The position numbers and the translations under genes are program-made. 64,000 nucleotides of DNA from Bradyrhizobium erythrophlei (GTDB lineage Bacteria; Pseudomonadota; Alphaproteobacteria; Rhizobiales; Xanthobacteraceae), in NCBI RefSeq assembly GCF_900129425.1, contig NZ_LT670817.1:1736001-1800000 (forward strand), read 5' to 3'. Shown here in pieces: positions 16,498-25,877 of the stretch. The notes below the pieces were generated by a model. It saw nothing but the letters and a program-made list of their open reading frames with translations, did not search any database and was not told where the DNA came from. Positions within the stretch are counted from its first letter, which is position 1. Every line of letters starts with the position of its first letter.

Positions 16498-17607
16498 ATG
16501 AGCAGGCTGTTCTCCCCGGCCAGGATTGGCCCGTATCAACTTTCCCATCGAGTCGTGATGGCGCCGCTGACGCGCATGCGCTCCGATCCAGGCGATATTC
16601 CGAACAATCTGATGGTTGAGTATTACTCCCAGCGCGCATCGAAGGGCGGCCTCATAATTTCGGAGGCGACGCCCGTCTCGATCCGCGGTTATGGCTATGC
16701 CGGCGCGCCCGGCATTTATTCGGACAGTCAGATCGCCGGATGGCGCCGTGTCACCGATGCGGTTCATGGGAAGGGTGGCCGGATATTCCTGCAGCTGTGG
16801 CATGTCGGCCGTCAGTCGCATACCGATCTGCAGCCGAACGGCGAGCAACCGGTCGCGCCGTCCGCGATCGTGGCAGAAGGCTACGCTTATACCAGGCAAG
16901 GTGAGGTCCCGTTCTCGATGCCGCGTGCGCTCGCACTGGAAGAGATTCCTGCGATCATCGAGGAGTTTCGTGCCGGCGCCGAGCGGGCCCTGCTCGCCGG
17001 TTTTGATGGCGTCGAGATCCACGGCGCGAACGGCTACCTGCCCGATCAGTTCCTCCAGGACGGCACCAACAAGCGCACGGACGCATATGGCGGCTCCATC
17101 GAAAACCGCGCGCGCTTCCTGCTTGAGGTGACGCAGGCTGCTATCTCCGTCTGGGGCACCGATCGTGTGGGTGTCCGCATCGCGCCGAGCGGCGCCTACG
17201 GATCGATGTCGGACAGCGATCCGCCCGCGACCTTTGGCTATGTCGTGACCGAGCTCGATCGCCTCGGTATCGCCTACCTTCACGTAGTCGAGCCGCGCAT
17301 CAAGGGCATCGAGGAGATTGCCAAAGGCCGGGCGCCGATTGCGGCCCAGCATCTGCGGCGAAAATTCAGCCGCATCCTGATCGCGGCGGGCGGTTTCACC
17401 GGTAAGAGTGCCGCGGCCATCGTCGCGTCGGGCGACGCCGACCTCGTCGCCTTCGGCCGCCACTTCATCTCCAATCCTGACCTGCCCGAACGGTTGCGAC
17501 GCAACCTGCCTTTGACCCGCTACGACCGTTCGACGTTCTATGGCGGCGACGGGCGAGGCTACATCGATTATCCGGCGCACGCCGACATGGCGCCGGCGGC
17601 GGTTTAA
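16498..17607 (+). CDS. nemA: Old yellow enzyme / N-ethylmaleimide reductase-like alkene reductase
   Basis: FMN-dependent ene-reductase, 369 residues, full length. The TIM-barrel motifs are present: MAPLTRMRS near the N-terminus for flavin binding, QLWHVGRQSH, the substrate-binding pair His175/Asn178 and Tyr180 in EIHGANGYLPDQFLQ, YGGSIENR, and the C-terminal phosphate-binding VAFGRHFISNPDL. It reduces activated C=C bonds or nitro compounds using NAD(P)H. RBS GGAGA lies before ATG 16498. Its place at the end of the cluster fits detoxification of electrophiles. Confidence 0.93.
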   Translation: MSRLFSPARIGPYQLSHRVVMAPLTRMRSDPGDIPNNLMVEYYSQRASKGGLIISEATPVSIRGYGYAGAPGIYSDSQIAGWRRVTDAVHGKGGRIFLQLWHVGRQSHTDLQPNGEQPVAPSAIVAEGYAYTRQGEVPFSMPRALALEEIPAIIEEFRAGAERALLAGFDGVEIHGANGYLPDQFLQDGTNKRTDAYGGSIENRARFLLEVTQAAISVWGTDRVGVRIAPSGAYGSMSDSDPPATFGYVVTELDRLGIAYLHVVEPRIKGIEEIAKGRAPIAAQHLRRKFSRILIAAGGFTGKSAAAIVASGDADLVAFGRHFISNPDLPERLRRNLPLTRYDRSTFYGGDGRGYIDYPAHADMAPAAV

Positions 17608-17639
17608 TTCTCGACGAGAGCTGTGGGGCGCCACATGTT

Positions 17640-17736
17640 GGCGCGCCACGTGGATGCCGTTATGCCTAGAAAGAGGATCAGGGCGGCGAGCACTTAGAGT
17701 GTGTGGAAATCGCAAGGCGAAACGAACGATGCCCAT
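17640..17736 (-). pseudogene. N-terminal relic of an RND efflux transporter
   Basis: A strong RBS (GGAGAGGAG) precedes ATG 17736 on the minus strand. The frame reads MGIVRFALRFPHTL and, after a one-base shift, VLAALILFLGITAS, which is the start of RND pumps of the AcrB/CzcA class. Nothing of the remaining roughly 1000 residues follows. It lies 44 bp downstream of the truncated metal ATPase on the same strand, so both are remains of an efflux cluster. Confidence 0.55.
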
Positions 17737-17780
17737 AAGCTCTCCTCTCCGGTGCTGGTATGAGCCCAGCCCGGCCGGCC

Positions 17781-18515
17781 CTATTTTGTCTCCCGTCCGA
17801 CTTCCCGGCGTAGTTCAAGGAAGCTTGCATTGATGGCCACGATGATCGTGCTCAGCGACATCAGAGCTGCGCCGATGGCCGGGCTGAGGAGGATACCGCA
17901 GGGATAGGCGACACCGGCGGCCAGCGGAATGGCGATGACGTTATAGCCCGTCGCCCAAAGAAGATTCTGGACTATCTTCCTGTACGTTGCCCGCGAAAGC
18001 TCCAGGATTGCAAGTACGTCTCGGGGGTCGCTGCGCACCAGGACTACATCCGCCGACTCGATCGCTACGTCCGTCCCCGCGCCAATCGCGATGCCAAGGT
18101 CGGACTCGACCAGCGCCGGCGCGTCATTGACGCCATCACCGACCATGGCGACAGCGAGACCGTTCGCTTTAGTCTCCCGTATCCTTTGCACTTTCTGAAG
18201 CGGTAAAGTTTCGGCAAAATACTCGTCGAGTCCAAGTCGCGCGGCGACGGACCTGGCGACCTCTTTCGTGTCGCCAGTGACCATCATGCATCGTACACCC
18301 GCCTCCTTTAAACGTGAGACCGCATGGAAGGACTCTTGTCGGATTACATCGGCTAGAGCGATGGCACCCACAAGCCGGTCGTCGATGAGTACGTAAACCA
18401 CCGTATTTCCGTCATGGGCGAGTTGCTCAATCCGCTCGCTTCGGACGGCAAGCCCATGCTCTCGAATACAGCCGGGGCTCACAACCTTGACGCTGCACCC
18501 CGCAGAGCCTTGGAT
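17781..18515 (-). pseudogene. Truncated P1B-type (copper/heavy-metal) ATPase, C-terminal part
   Basis: About 240 C-terminal residues of a CopB-like metal-transporting P-type ATPase. It keeps the end of the nucleotide-binding domain (VKVVSPGCIREHGL), the hinge motif MMVTGD, the phosphate motif MVGDGVNDAPAL and the last two membrane helices. The phosphorylation DKTGT segment, metal-binding transmembrane CPx or CPH site and N-terminus are missing. The frame stops at a TAA at 18516-18518, next to the left end of the IS110-family element. The rest of the gene is not found on the other side, so a deletion accompanied or followed the insertion. Confidence 0.8.
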
Positions 18516-18599
18516 TTAGCGCCATTAGAGAAGCTATGGGGCGGGCGGCGGAGGGTCGTGGCAACTTCATCGTCCATACGAACCGATGGAGGTTGCCCC

Positions 18600-19764
18600 G
18601 TGGCCCAAGTCAATGATCTCAGCCGAAGCCTGACCGCGTTTGATCCGATCTCGACCTTGGTGATGGTCGTCGAGATGAGCAAGGCGAACTGGCTGGTGAA
18701 CGGCGTTCTTCCCGGCGTCGAGCGCCAGCGGTTGAAGAAACTGGAGCCGGATGCAACGGCACTGTTACGATTGATCGAGCGGTGGCGGAACGAGGCGGTG
18801 CATGCCGGCCGGCCGATCAGCCGGATCGCGCTGGCCTATGAGGCTGGCCGCGACGGCTTCTGGCTGGCGCGCTGGCTCATTACTCGCGGGATCGAGGCGC
18901 ATGTCATCCATTCGGCAAGCGTTGCGGTGTCACGCGAGCGCAAGCGGGCGAAGACGGATCGTCTAGATGCGGCGATGTTGATGCGCGTGTTCCTGGGCTG
19001 GTTGCGCGGTGAGCGGGGGCACTGCGGGATGGTGGTGATCCCGACGATGGAGGAGGAGGCTGCGAGGCGCCCGAGCCGCGAACGCGAGAGCCTTGTCAAC
19101 GAGCGCTCACGCATCACCAACCGCATGAAGAGTGCGCTCTCCCGTCTCGGGATCCGGGGATTCAAACCACATCTGCGCAAGGCGCCAGAGCGTCTGGCAG
19201 GTCTGCGGACAGCGGAGGGCACGGGCCTGCCGGCGAACGTCATCGAGGAGTTCCGGCGCGACATGGCTCGGCTGGCGCTGGTCCGCGAGCAGGATTAGCT
19301 CGATCGAGAAGACACGTGCCGAGCGGCTCGAGCGGGCACCCGATACAGGGCCGCATGCGATGGTGCGGCTGCTCGCCAGGGTGATCGGTATCGGCATCGA
19401 GACGGCGGACATGCTGGTGCGGGAGATCCTGTCGCGGAAGCTTCGAGATCGAAGAGCGGTGACGCGCTACGCCGGGCTCACGGGATCGCCTGACGAGAGC
19501 GGTTTGAAACGCCGAGAGAAGGGCCTGGCCAAGGCCGGCAATGCGCGGGTACGACGTGGGCTGATCCAGTTGGCGTGGCGCTTCCTGATGTTCCAGAAAG
19601 ACAGTGAGCTGGCGCAGTGGTATCGCACGCGGACCGAGGGGCCGAGCGGCGCGCGCAAGACGACGATGATCGTGGCACTGGCGCGCAAGCTGCTGATAGC
19701 GCTGTGGCGCCTGGTCACGACCGGCGAGGTGCCAGACGGTGTCGAGCTGCGGCCGGCGGCGTGA
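18600..19764 (+). pseudogene. IS110-family transposase, frameshifted
   Basis: DEDD-type transposase. The N-terminal part (GTG 18600 after GGAGG) has LVMVVEMSKANW and AKTDRLDAAML, and the C-terminal part has the Transposase_20 motif MVRLLARVIGIGIETADML followed by RRAVTRYAGLTGSPDESG. One extra G near 19294 (frame expected REQISSIEKTRAERLE) puts the two halves in different frames, 18600-19298 and about 19290-19764. IS110 transposases are normally one frame, so this copy is probably inactive unless the extra base is an error. Confidence 0.8.
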
Positions 19765-20079
19765 GCAACACTCTAGAACGAGAAAGGACAAACAGGGTTC
19801 GGCACCTGACCGCACTTGATGCGCCGGGTAGCCGATGACGATCCGAGGTGGCGGCAATCCGCATTCGGCTATGGCTGCAATGCCGCTGAGAGAATGGACC
19901 CGCCGCCTCGGAGCCTTGCCCGCAGAAGCGTATGACTGCTTCATGGTCGGGATCCCATACGGGTTCGACCGAATACAAGTGTGGTTCGCGCGATTGATCG
20001 CGGCCAATGGCAGGCTCCCCTCGGATCATCGCGCGGCCAACCACCCGATCGCCGGCAGCCTGCCGCCGTGCTCGCGTCC

Positions 20080-20125
20080 GTCAAGGACAAGCCTTCGGCG
20101 GCGCTGAAGAAGCGCCGTCCTTGAC
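20080..20125 (+). ncRNA. Hairpin in the right non-coding end of the IS110 element (bridge-RNA candidate)
   Basis: GTCAAGGAC (20080-20088) pairs perfectly with GTCCTTGAC (20117-20125), and inside it GGCGCT pairs with AGCGCC. It lies in the roughly 490-bp non-coding tail between transposase stop and right end. IS110-family elements are known to encode a structured bridge RNA in a non-coding end; whether this hairpin is part of one is inference from position and structure only. Confidence 0.35.
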
Positions 20126-20259
20126 CGCCGCTGCGCGCGACGGCGATGGAAATATGCGGTCGGGACGGAAGAATGCTCGCGGCGCGAGTCGAACAAAAGA
20201 ATGGAATGCAAAGGACGGCCAGATTGGCGTGACGCCCCCTTGACAAAGAAAGCCCCATA

Positions 20260-20731
20260 CAAGCCGTATCGCTGCTCGCGATGTGTTGATGGATCAGGCC
20301 AGTTTTCCCTCGCGCTGACGCCGCTGCCTGTCAACGTGGTTCAATCAGGTTGCTGTCGGCACGTCCTGCTAACCAAGTCCAGCCGCGCCCTGCTTGCGGC
20401 GTGCCTGCTTGCGCAGCCCTGCCGTTTCCACCGGTTGGACATGGAGACAGTCCCGCTGCGCGACCTGCATCGGTGCCGGCAGCATACGGGGAGCTGCTGC
20501 CGGATGGCTGCTATGACAATCGGGACAAGACTGCGTCGAGCGAAGCAAGATGGCAAAAGCGGTGGCGTTAAGATGCGCCTACGATCAAGCACGAGATTGC
20601 CATTTGCGTCGCCGCTTATGTTCCGACGATGTGGAATGATGGGACCGGGACCGGCAGTCGGTGCGCGATTTGGAAAGAGAGTAGTGGCGTCACCGGCGGA
20701 TCGACGGGGCGATACGATAGAGGTGAAGATC
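20260..20731. other. Leader region before the ammonium transporter
   Basis: About 470 bp between the IS right end and amt. An open frame in phase with amt runs through it, but its composition is arginine- and cysteine-rich and unlike transporter N-termini. No sigma-54 promoter of standard GG-N10-GC form was seen. It probably holds the promoter of amt. Confidence 0.4.
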
Positions 20732-21976
20732 ATGCTTGCCGACTCGTCCAAACTCAATATCGGAAACACGGCGTTCATGCTTGTATGTTCCGCATTAGTG
20801 ATGCTGATGACACCCGGCCTTGCATTTTTTTACGGAGGTCTAGTTACAAAGAAGAACGTATTGACTGTTATGATCCAAAATTTCGCGTCATTGTGTTGGA
20901 CCACAATACTCTGGTTCTGCATTGGTTATTCGATGTGCTTCGGACCGACATGGCACGGCATGATCGGTGATCCAACATATTTTGCCTTTTTGAAAGGCGT
21001 TAGCTTGAATACAATTTACACCGGAAATAATTCTGGCATTCCTCTCGGGTTGCACTTTGTGTATCAAATGATGTTCGCAATTATTGCGCCTGCTCTAATT
21101 ACTGGTGCGTTTGCTAATCGGGTAAATTTCAGTGCGTACTTGCTCTTTCTCACCGCCTGGCTAATTTTTGTGTATTTCCCGTTCGTTCACATGGTCTGGA
21201 GCCCGAATGGTTTGTTTTCAAGAATGGGCGTGTTGGATTTTGCTGGCGGGATTGTTGTACACACCACAGCTGGGTTTGCAGCTTTAGCCTCAGTGATATT
21301 CGTAGGGCGCAGATGCGATAGCACTGATGTACCCCACAATGTTCCATTAATGGCACTAGGTGCGGGGTTGTTGTGGTTTGGCTGGTTTGGCTTCAATGCT
21401 GGATCAGAAGTCGGCGTAGATTGGGTGACCGTTTCATCCTTTGTCAACACGCAATTGGGAGCCGCTTTCGCTGGAGTCGCTTGGCTTGTTTTGGAATGGG
21501 CCAACGTTCGGCGGCCCAATTTTGTCGGCCTCATGACTGGTGCGGTTGCAGGTCTTGCGGCCATTACCCCAGCTGCCGGTTATGTGTCCTTCGGTATCGC
21601 GTCGGTAATCGGCTTTTCGGCGGGACTGGTCTGCTATTACGCCGTTGCGATTAAAAAGGTCTTTGGGTGGGATGACGCTCTAGACGTGTGGGGAGTGCAT
21701 GGTGTCGGCGGGGTTCTCGGCGCCATCCTGCTCGGAGTATTCGCTGCGAAAAGCTGGAATCTACACGGTGCGGCAGGTTTATTGTCCGGTGGCACCCGGT
21801 TCTTTCTTTGGCAGTGCATTGCCGTCGTTGCATCGGCGGCCTGGGCGTTTGTCTTCAGCTATGCGGCGCTATGGCTGATTAACTGCGTCACTTCGGTTCG
21901 CGTGGATGAGGAAACAGAGAAGCTGGGGCTAGACGCTGGTCTCCTTGGAGAAGCGGCCTATTCGGAGGACCGATGA
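20732..21976 (+). CDS. amtB: Ammonium transporter (Amt/MEP/Rh family)
   Basis: Inner-membrane ammonium channel/transporter, 414 residues, eleven predicted helices. Conserved features: the entry NTAFMLVCSALVMLMTPGLAFFYGG, the first pore histidine His177 (GGIVVHTTAGFAAL), and the second His323 in DVWGVHGVGG. ATG 20732 after AGAGGTGAAG gives the normal family start; the open frame extends upstream without similarity. No glnK is next to it. Its AT content is higher than that of neighbouring genes, suggesting transfer. It is followed by the cyclase and urea-binding-protein genes. Confidence 0.93.
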   Translation: MLADSSKLNIGNTAFMLVCSALVMLMTPGLAFFYGGLVTKKNVLTVMIQNFASLCWTTILWFCIGYSMCFGPTWHGMIGDPTYFAFLKGVSLNTIYTGNNSGIPLGLHFVYQMMFAIIAPALITGAFANRVNFSAYLLFLTAWLIFVYFPFVHMVWSPNGLFSRMGVLDFAGGIVVHTTAGFAALASVIFVGRRCDSTDVPHNVPLMALGAGLLWFGWFGFNAGSEVGVDWVTVSSFVNTQLGAAFAGVAWLVLEWANVRRPNFVGLMTGAVAGLAAITPAAGYVSFGIASVIGFSAGLVCYYAVAIKKVFGWDDALDVWGVHGVGGVLGAILLGVFAAKSWNLHGAAGLLSGGTRFFLWQCIAVVASAAWAFVFSYAALWLINCVTSVRVDEETEKLGLDAGLLGEAAYSEDR

Positions 21977-22275
21977 CCGTCTGTTCGGCATTGTAGCCCT
22001 AGATGCGCGAGAAATAGACCGGCAGTCTCCATCCTGCGCCGCCCGATTCAGATGAACTGGACGCGCATTCCGCAAGTCGACGGTGCTTGCGCTACATTGC
22101 TGTCGTTATTTCGTTAATGCGAATATCGGTCACGCAAGCATTGCTGAGCACGTCCCGCAGACTTATCGCCATAGTGGACGGCTGGATGGAATCTGAACAA
22201 ATGAGCCTTTTGCCTTAGCACGGCCGGCCGTAGCCGAACCGGCCGGGCGAACGAGCCAATAGAGATAGAGCGGCT

Positions 22276-24225
22276 ATGGTGAGCAAGGAGATTAAACTCA
22301 ATGCAATAATACGGCCAAATGACCGGTTAACCTTGACATTTCGAACCTCAATTACCCTCGCGGTGATGGCGTTTATCATCGCTCTAGCCGTGCTGCTGAT
22401 CGCCATTCAGGTCCGCGCTCTTCATTGGGCAACGAAGGAAGCTGCGTCTGCCTATATGGACGCGACAAGCACGAAAGCATCGGGACGTCTGCAGACGGAG
22501 ATGACCGCCATAGCGTCGTTAGTGCGTGTGCTCGCGACCAGTTCCAGCGTAGCCGAATCAAATGAAGGTACCGAGATCGATCCGGCGATCGCGCTCTTCA
22601 AAACCGCACTACAGGAACTGCCCCAAATAGACAGTATCTATGCCGGCTTTGAAAATGGCGCTTCGTTGCAGGTGCGGCGCACCAGTGACCTCAACGAGGA
22701 GCAGCGCGAAAGATTACGCGCGACACCTAACGCTGATATTGCCATTAATTTGGTCCGCCCCGGCCCCGGTGGCGAACTGCCCATGCGGCGCATTTTTGAA
22801 GATCGGCAGGGCAACGATGTCGGACAACTGGATCTATGGAAATACGGATACGACGCCCGCAAGCGGCCTTGGTATAGCGAGACGATGAAAGCCCACCGGT
22901 CGGTTGTCTCCTTGCCCTATCTTTCGTCTAGCATCGGCGCACCGGTGATTACGATCGGCGCACCCCTGCGAGGCAAGGTACCTGGCGTCCTTGCCGCCGA
23001 TCTCAAGCTCGACACTTTCAGCGACTTCGTCCAAACGCAACGGCCTGGAGAGCACGGTATCGTCTTGATCTTCGACTCGACAGGCTCGCTCATCGCCCAT
23101 CCCGATTTTGCACAATTCGTTACCAGCGCGATGACACATCCATCCAAGCCGCAATTGCCCAATATCAAGGAGATCGACTCGGGGGTCGCAGCGGCCGTAT
23201 TGCAGGGGGCGCATGGCCGGGAATATTACGACGGAAGCATCAGTGACGAGCAAGGCAATGGCTACCTGTTCAGGTTAGCGAAGTTCCCTCTAGGTGAGCA
23301 CAGCGCCAAAATATTGTTGCTTGGGGCCCAAAGAGACTTTGTTCAAGATGTTCGGAGGCTAGAGTTCACTGGATTAATCCTTGCAACCATTGCCGGTGCT
23401 GCGTTTGTTCCGGCCGTCTGGATGTTTGGCAATGGAATGTCTCGTTCCCTGAAAGACATTACGGCGCAGGCAGCCAGAATCGAGAAGATGGCTGCACCCG
23501 ACCCTTTACCTGTCACATCACGCATTAAGGAAATTTGCGAACTCGGCAGCACGATGAATCTCGCTCAGCGCACCATACGATCGTTCGCGCGCTTCGTCCC
23601 TAAGGAGATTGTCCGAGGCGTCATGGAAAATTCCATATCTACTGAGCTCGGCGGAATCAGGAGGGAGGTTACCGTCGTTTTCACCGACGTTAGCGACTTT
23701 ACGTCTATCGCGGAGTTTGCCGACCCAGACGTACTCATGCACCAAACCTCCCGGTATTTCTCCGTTCTTACAAAGGCTTTCCTCGCCGAGGGCGGCACCG
23801 TCGACAAGTTTATTGGCGACGCAGTGATGGTGTTCTGGAACGCACCAAATGCACAGCCCGACCACATCGAGCGGGCCTGCCGCGCAGTTCTCGCGAGCAG
23901 AATGGCGTGCGAAAAGCTGAACGCTCAGTTCGAAGCTGAGGGTGTGAAGCCATTCTTCACGCGGTTTGGCATTCATGTCGGGGAGGCCGTTGTCGGCAAC
24001 CTCGGCTCAACCGAGCGCATGAACTACACGGCTCTCGGCAATACGGTGAACCTCGCAGCGCGTCTCGAAGGTCTGAACAAGCAGTTTGGAACCGCTATCC
24101 TAGTGAGCGAAGGCGTCTACCTGCGGGTTCAGCATTGCTTTCTATTCAGACTCCTTGACTCAGTTGTTGCCAAGGGCATGACAAAGCGAACCCGCATTTT
24201 CGAACTGGTCGGGGCAGCGACATGA
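22276..24225 (+). CDS. Membrane adenylate cyclase with periplasmic Cache-type sensor
   Basis: A 649-residue class III cyclase. A first membrane helix (about 27-46) is followed by a roughly 310-residue periplasmic region with dCache features (WKYGYDARKRPWYSETM, GAPVITIGAPLRG, GVLAADLKLDTFSDFV), a second helix (about 363-382), a HAMP-like linker and the cyclase domain from about residue 460. Metal-binding aspartates are in FTDVSDF and the dimer residues in NTVNLAARLE; lysine in DKFIGDAV and threonine in NYTALG favour ATP over GTP. Its stop overlaps the start of the urea-binding-protein gene, so signal and sensor are probably linked. Confidence 0.9.
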   Translation: MVSKEIKLNAIIRPNDRLTLTFRTSITLAVMAFIIALAVLLIAIQVRALHWATKEAASAYMDATSTKASGRLQTEMTAIASLVRVLATSSSVAESNEGTEIDPAIALFKTALQELPQIDSIYAGFENGASLQVRRTSDLNEEQRERLRATPNADIAINLVRPGPGGELPMRRIFEDRQGNDVGQLDLWKYGYDARKRPWYSETMKAHRSVVSLPYLSSSIGAPVITIGAPLRGKVPGVLAADLKLDTFSDFVQTQRPGEHGIVLIFDSTGSLIAHPDFAQFVTSAMTHPSKPQLPNIKEIDSGVAAAVLQGAHGREYYDGSISDEQGNGYLFRLAKFPLGEHSAKILLLGAQRDFVQDVRRLEFTGLILATIAGAAFVPAVWMFGNGMSRSLKDITAQAARIEKMAAPDPLPVTSRIKEICELGSTMNLAQRTIRSFARFVPKEIVRGVMENSISTELGGIRREVTVVFTDVSDFTSIAEFADPDVLMHQTSRYFSVLTKAFLAEGGTVDKFIGDAVMVFWNAPNAQPDHIERACRAVLASRMACEKLNAQFEAEGVKPFFTRFGIHVGEAVVGNLGSTERMNYTALGNTVNLAARLEGLNKQFGTAILVSEGVYLRVQHCFLFRLLDSVVAKGMTKRTRIFELVGAAT

Positions 24226-25511
24226 AATCAGCTTCAATGCTACGAGTTGTCATACCAAGATTGTTTGGTTTGTGGCTTGTGTTCGTGGTTTCAGCGGCTC
24301 ACGCAGAGGAAAACACTATCAAAATCGGAATTCTACATTCTTTGTCGGGCACCATGGCAATCAGCGAGTCGGTACTTAAGGACACCGTTCTTATGCTGAT
24401 AGCCGATCAAAACAAAAAGGGGGGGCTGCTGGGACGGAAGTTGGAACCGATAGTCGTTGATCCCGCGTCTGATAGCGACGTTTTTGCGAGAAAAGCCGAG
24501 GAATTACTTTCGAAGAGAAAGGTCGCCGTCGTATTCGGTTGCTGGACCTCCGCCTCCCGCAAGTCCGTTCTACCGATTTTCGAGCGGCTGAACGGCCTAC
24601 TTTTCTACCCAGTGCAGTACGAAGGTGAAGAAACCTCGCGCAACATTTTCTACACGGGGGCCGCGCCAAATCAGCAGGCAATTCCGGCCGTTCGATATCT
24701 TATGAGCAAGGAAGGAGGCGAAGTTCGCAGATGGGTTTTGCTCGGCACTGACTACGTCTATCCACGCACGATCAACCGAATCCTGAGCGCGTATCTTGCC
24801 GAACAGGGCGTATCACCAGACGACATTATGACTATTTACACGCCGTTCGGCAATTCCGAATGGCGAGGGATCATCGAGCGGATCAAAACGTTCGGTTCGG
24901 AGGGAAAAAAGACCGCGGTCATATCAACCGTTAACGGAGATGCAAACACGTACTTCTACAGGGAACTGGTAGCCCAAAAGGTAGACGCCAACGCAATCCC
25001 AGTCATGGCTTTCTCCATTGGCGAGCGTGAATTGCTCGCCTCGCACGTCTTTCCCATCGGGCACTTGGCTGCCTGGAACTATTTCCAGCGGATCAACTCC
25101 CCAGAAAACGAAGCGTTCATCAAAATGTGGGCGGACTTCAACGAGCAACGAGACAAAACCACAAATGACCCGATGGAAGCCACCTTCATTGGCTTCAGGA
25201 TGTGGGCGCAAGCCGTTGTCCAAGCGGGAACCACCGATGTGGATGCGGTGCGGCAGGCCATGTACGGTCAGAGAACCGAGGCGCCGAGCGGCTTCGAGGT
25301 GGTGATGAACACTAATCATCACCTTTCCAAGCCAGTTATGATAGGCAAAATAAATTCTTCCGGGACCTTCGATGTCATTTGGCAGTCAATCAATCCGGTC
25401 CGAGCGGAGCCCTGGAGCAGGTACCTGCCCGACAGCGCCAAGCGTACGGCCGATTGGACCTTTCCTTGGGTCTGCGGGGGGTGCATCCAACCGACATTCA
25501 AAGACTGGTGA
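24222..25511 (+). CDS. Urea/amide-type ABC substrate-binding protein (UrtA/AmiC-like)
   Basis: Periplasmic type I binding protein of 429 residues with a signal peptide (cleavage near AHA-EE, residue 29). It matches the urea/short-chain amide family: KIGILHSLSGTMAISESVLKD, FGCWTSASRKSVLPIFE, LLFYPVQYEGEE and NYFQRI..PENEAFI. No ABC permease or ATPase genes follow. It overlaps the Cache-cyclase gene by ATGA. This suggests the binding protein may present urea or an amide to the cyclase rather than, or as well as, feeding a transporter. Ligand identity is inferred from family only. Confidence 0.9.
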   Translation: MKSASMLRVVIPRLFGLWLVFVVSAAHAEENTIKIGILHSLSGTMAISESVLKDTVLMLIADQNKKGGLLGRKLEPIVVDPASDSDVFARKAEELLSKRKVAVVFGCWTSASRKSVLPIFERLNGLLFYPVQYEGEETSRNIFYTGAAPNQQAIPAVRYLMSKEGGEVRRWVLLGTDYVYPRTINRILSAYLAEQGVSPDDIMTIYTPFGNSEWRGIIERIKTFGSEGKKTAVISTVNGDANTYFYRELVAQKVDANAIPVMAFSIGERELLASHVFPIGHLAAWNYFQRINSPENEAFIKMWADFNEQRDKTTNDPMEATFIGFRMWAQAVVQAGTTDVDAVRQAMYGQRTEAPSGFEVVMNTNHHLSKPVMIGKINSSGTFDVIWQSINPVRAEPWSRYLPDSAKRTADWTFPWVCGGCIQPTFKDW

Positions 25512-25645
25512 GGTCCGACTATTGGTGATCGTGCTGGATATGCTTTTCGATGCCGCCGATCTGGATCTGAAGCGCGTGCAATTCCGCAACGATGGTCTGC
25601 AGGCAAAGCGTGCGTCAGTTGGCAGCCGCTCATCACTGCTCTTCG

Positions 25646-25876
25646 TCACGGCTGTAACCAGTTGCTCACCTTCAAGGAGTCGCGCACCCATTCGCCCAAC
25701 CGTTCGGCAACCTTCTGCCACTGGGGGTTCGCTTTCTTTCCGCCCCGCGCGCGGGGCGGTTCGTAGAATAACGGTTTACCGATGTGCCGACGCTCCTCGA
25801 CGTATTTCTGGAACCCCTGCTCGATGAGGTGCTTGTGGATCGGCACGCGGCGCAGTCGGTTTGGCGCCGATGCCAC
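25646..25876 (-). pseudogene. Tyrosine-integrase fragment
   Basis: About 76 residues resembling the middle of rhizobial phage-type integrases: RRVPIHKHLIEQGF, GKPLFYEPPRARGG and KVAERLGEWVR, which normally precede the catalytic HxxR region. N- and C-terminal parts are absent and the catalytic residues are lost. It marks the left side of the pseudogene-rich zone; a C-terminal piece of the same class lies at 55088-55266. Confidence 0.6.
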
Positions 25877-25877
25877 A

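Larger units (their letters stand above)
18535..20259 (+). mobile_element. IS110-family insertion sequence
   Basis: Bounded by a short inverted match, TATGGGGC at 18535-18542 and GCCCCATA at 20252-20259, on either side of an IS110 transposase pseudogene. The left non-coding part is about 65 bp, the right about 490 bp. The element abuts a truncated metal ATPase gene on the left and a long leader of the ammonium transporter on the right. Exact ends are uncertain because IS110 elements lack strong terminal repeats. Confidence 0.6.

Noticed and set aside
20201..20731. N-terminal extension of the ammonium transporter frame
   Set aside because: Sequence unlike any Amt N-terminus; the internal ATG with RBS gives the family start.
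20300..20731. Sigma-54 promoter before amtB
   Set aside because: Nearest candidate has GG and GC eight instead of ten bases apart.
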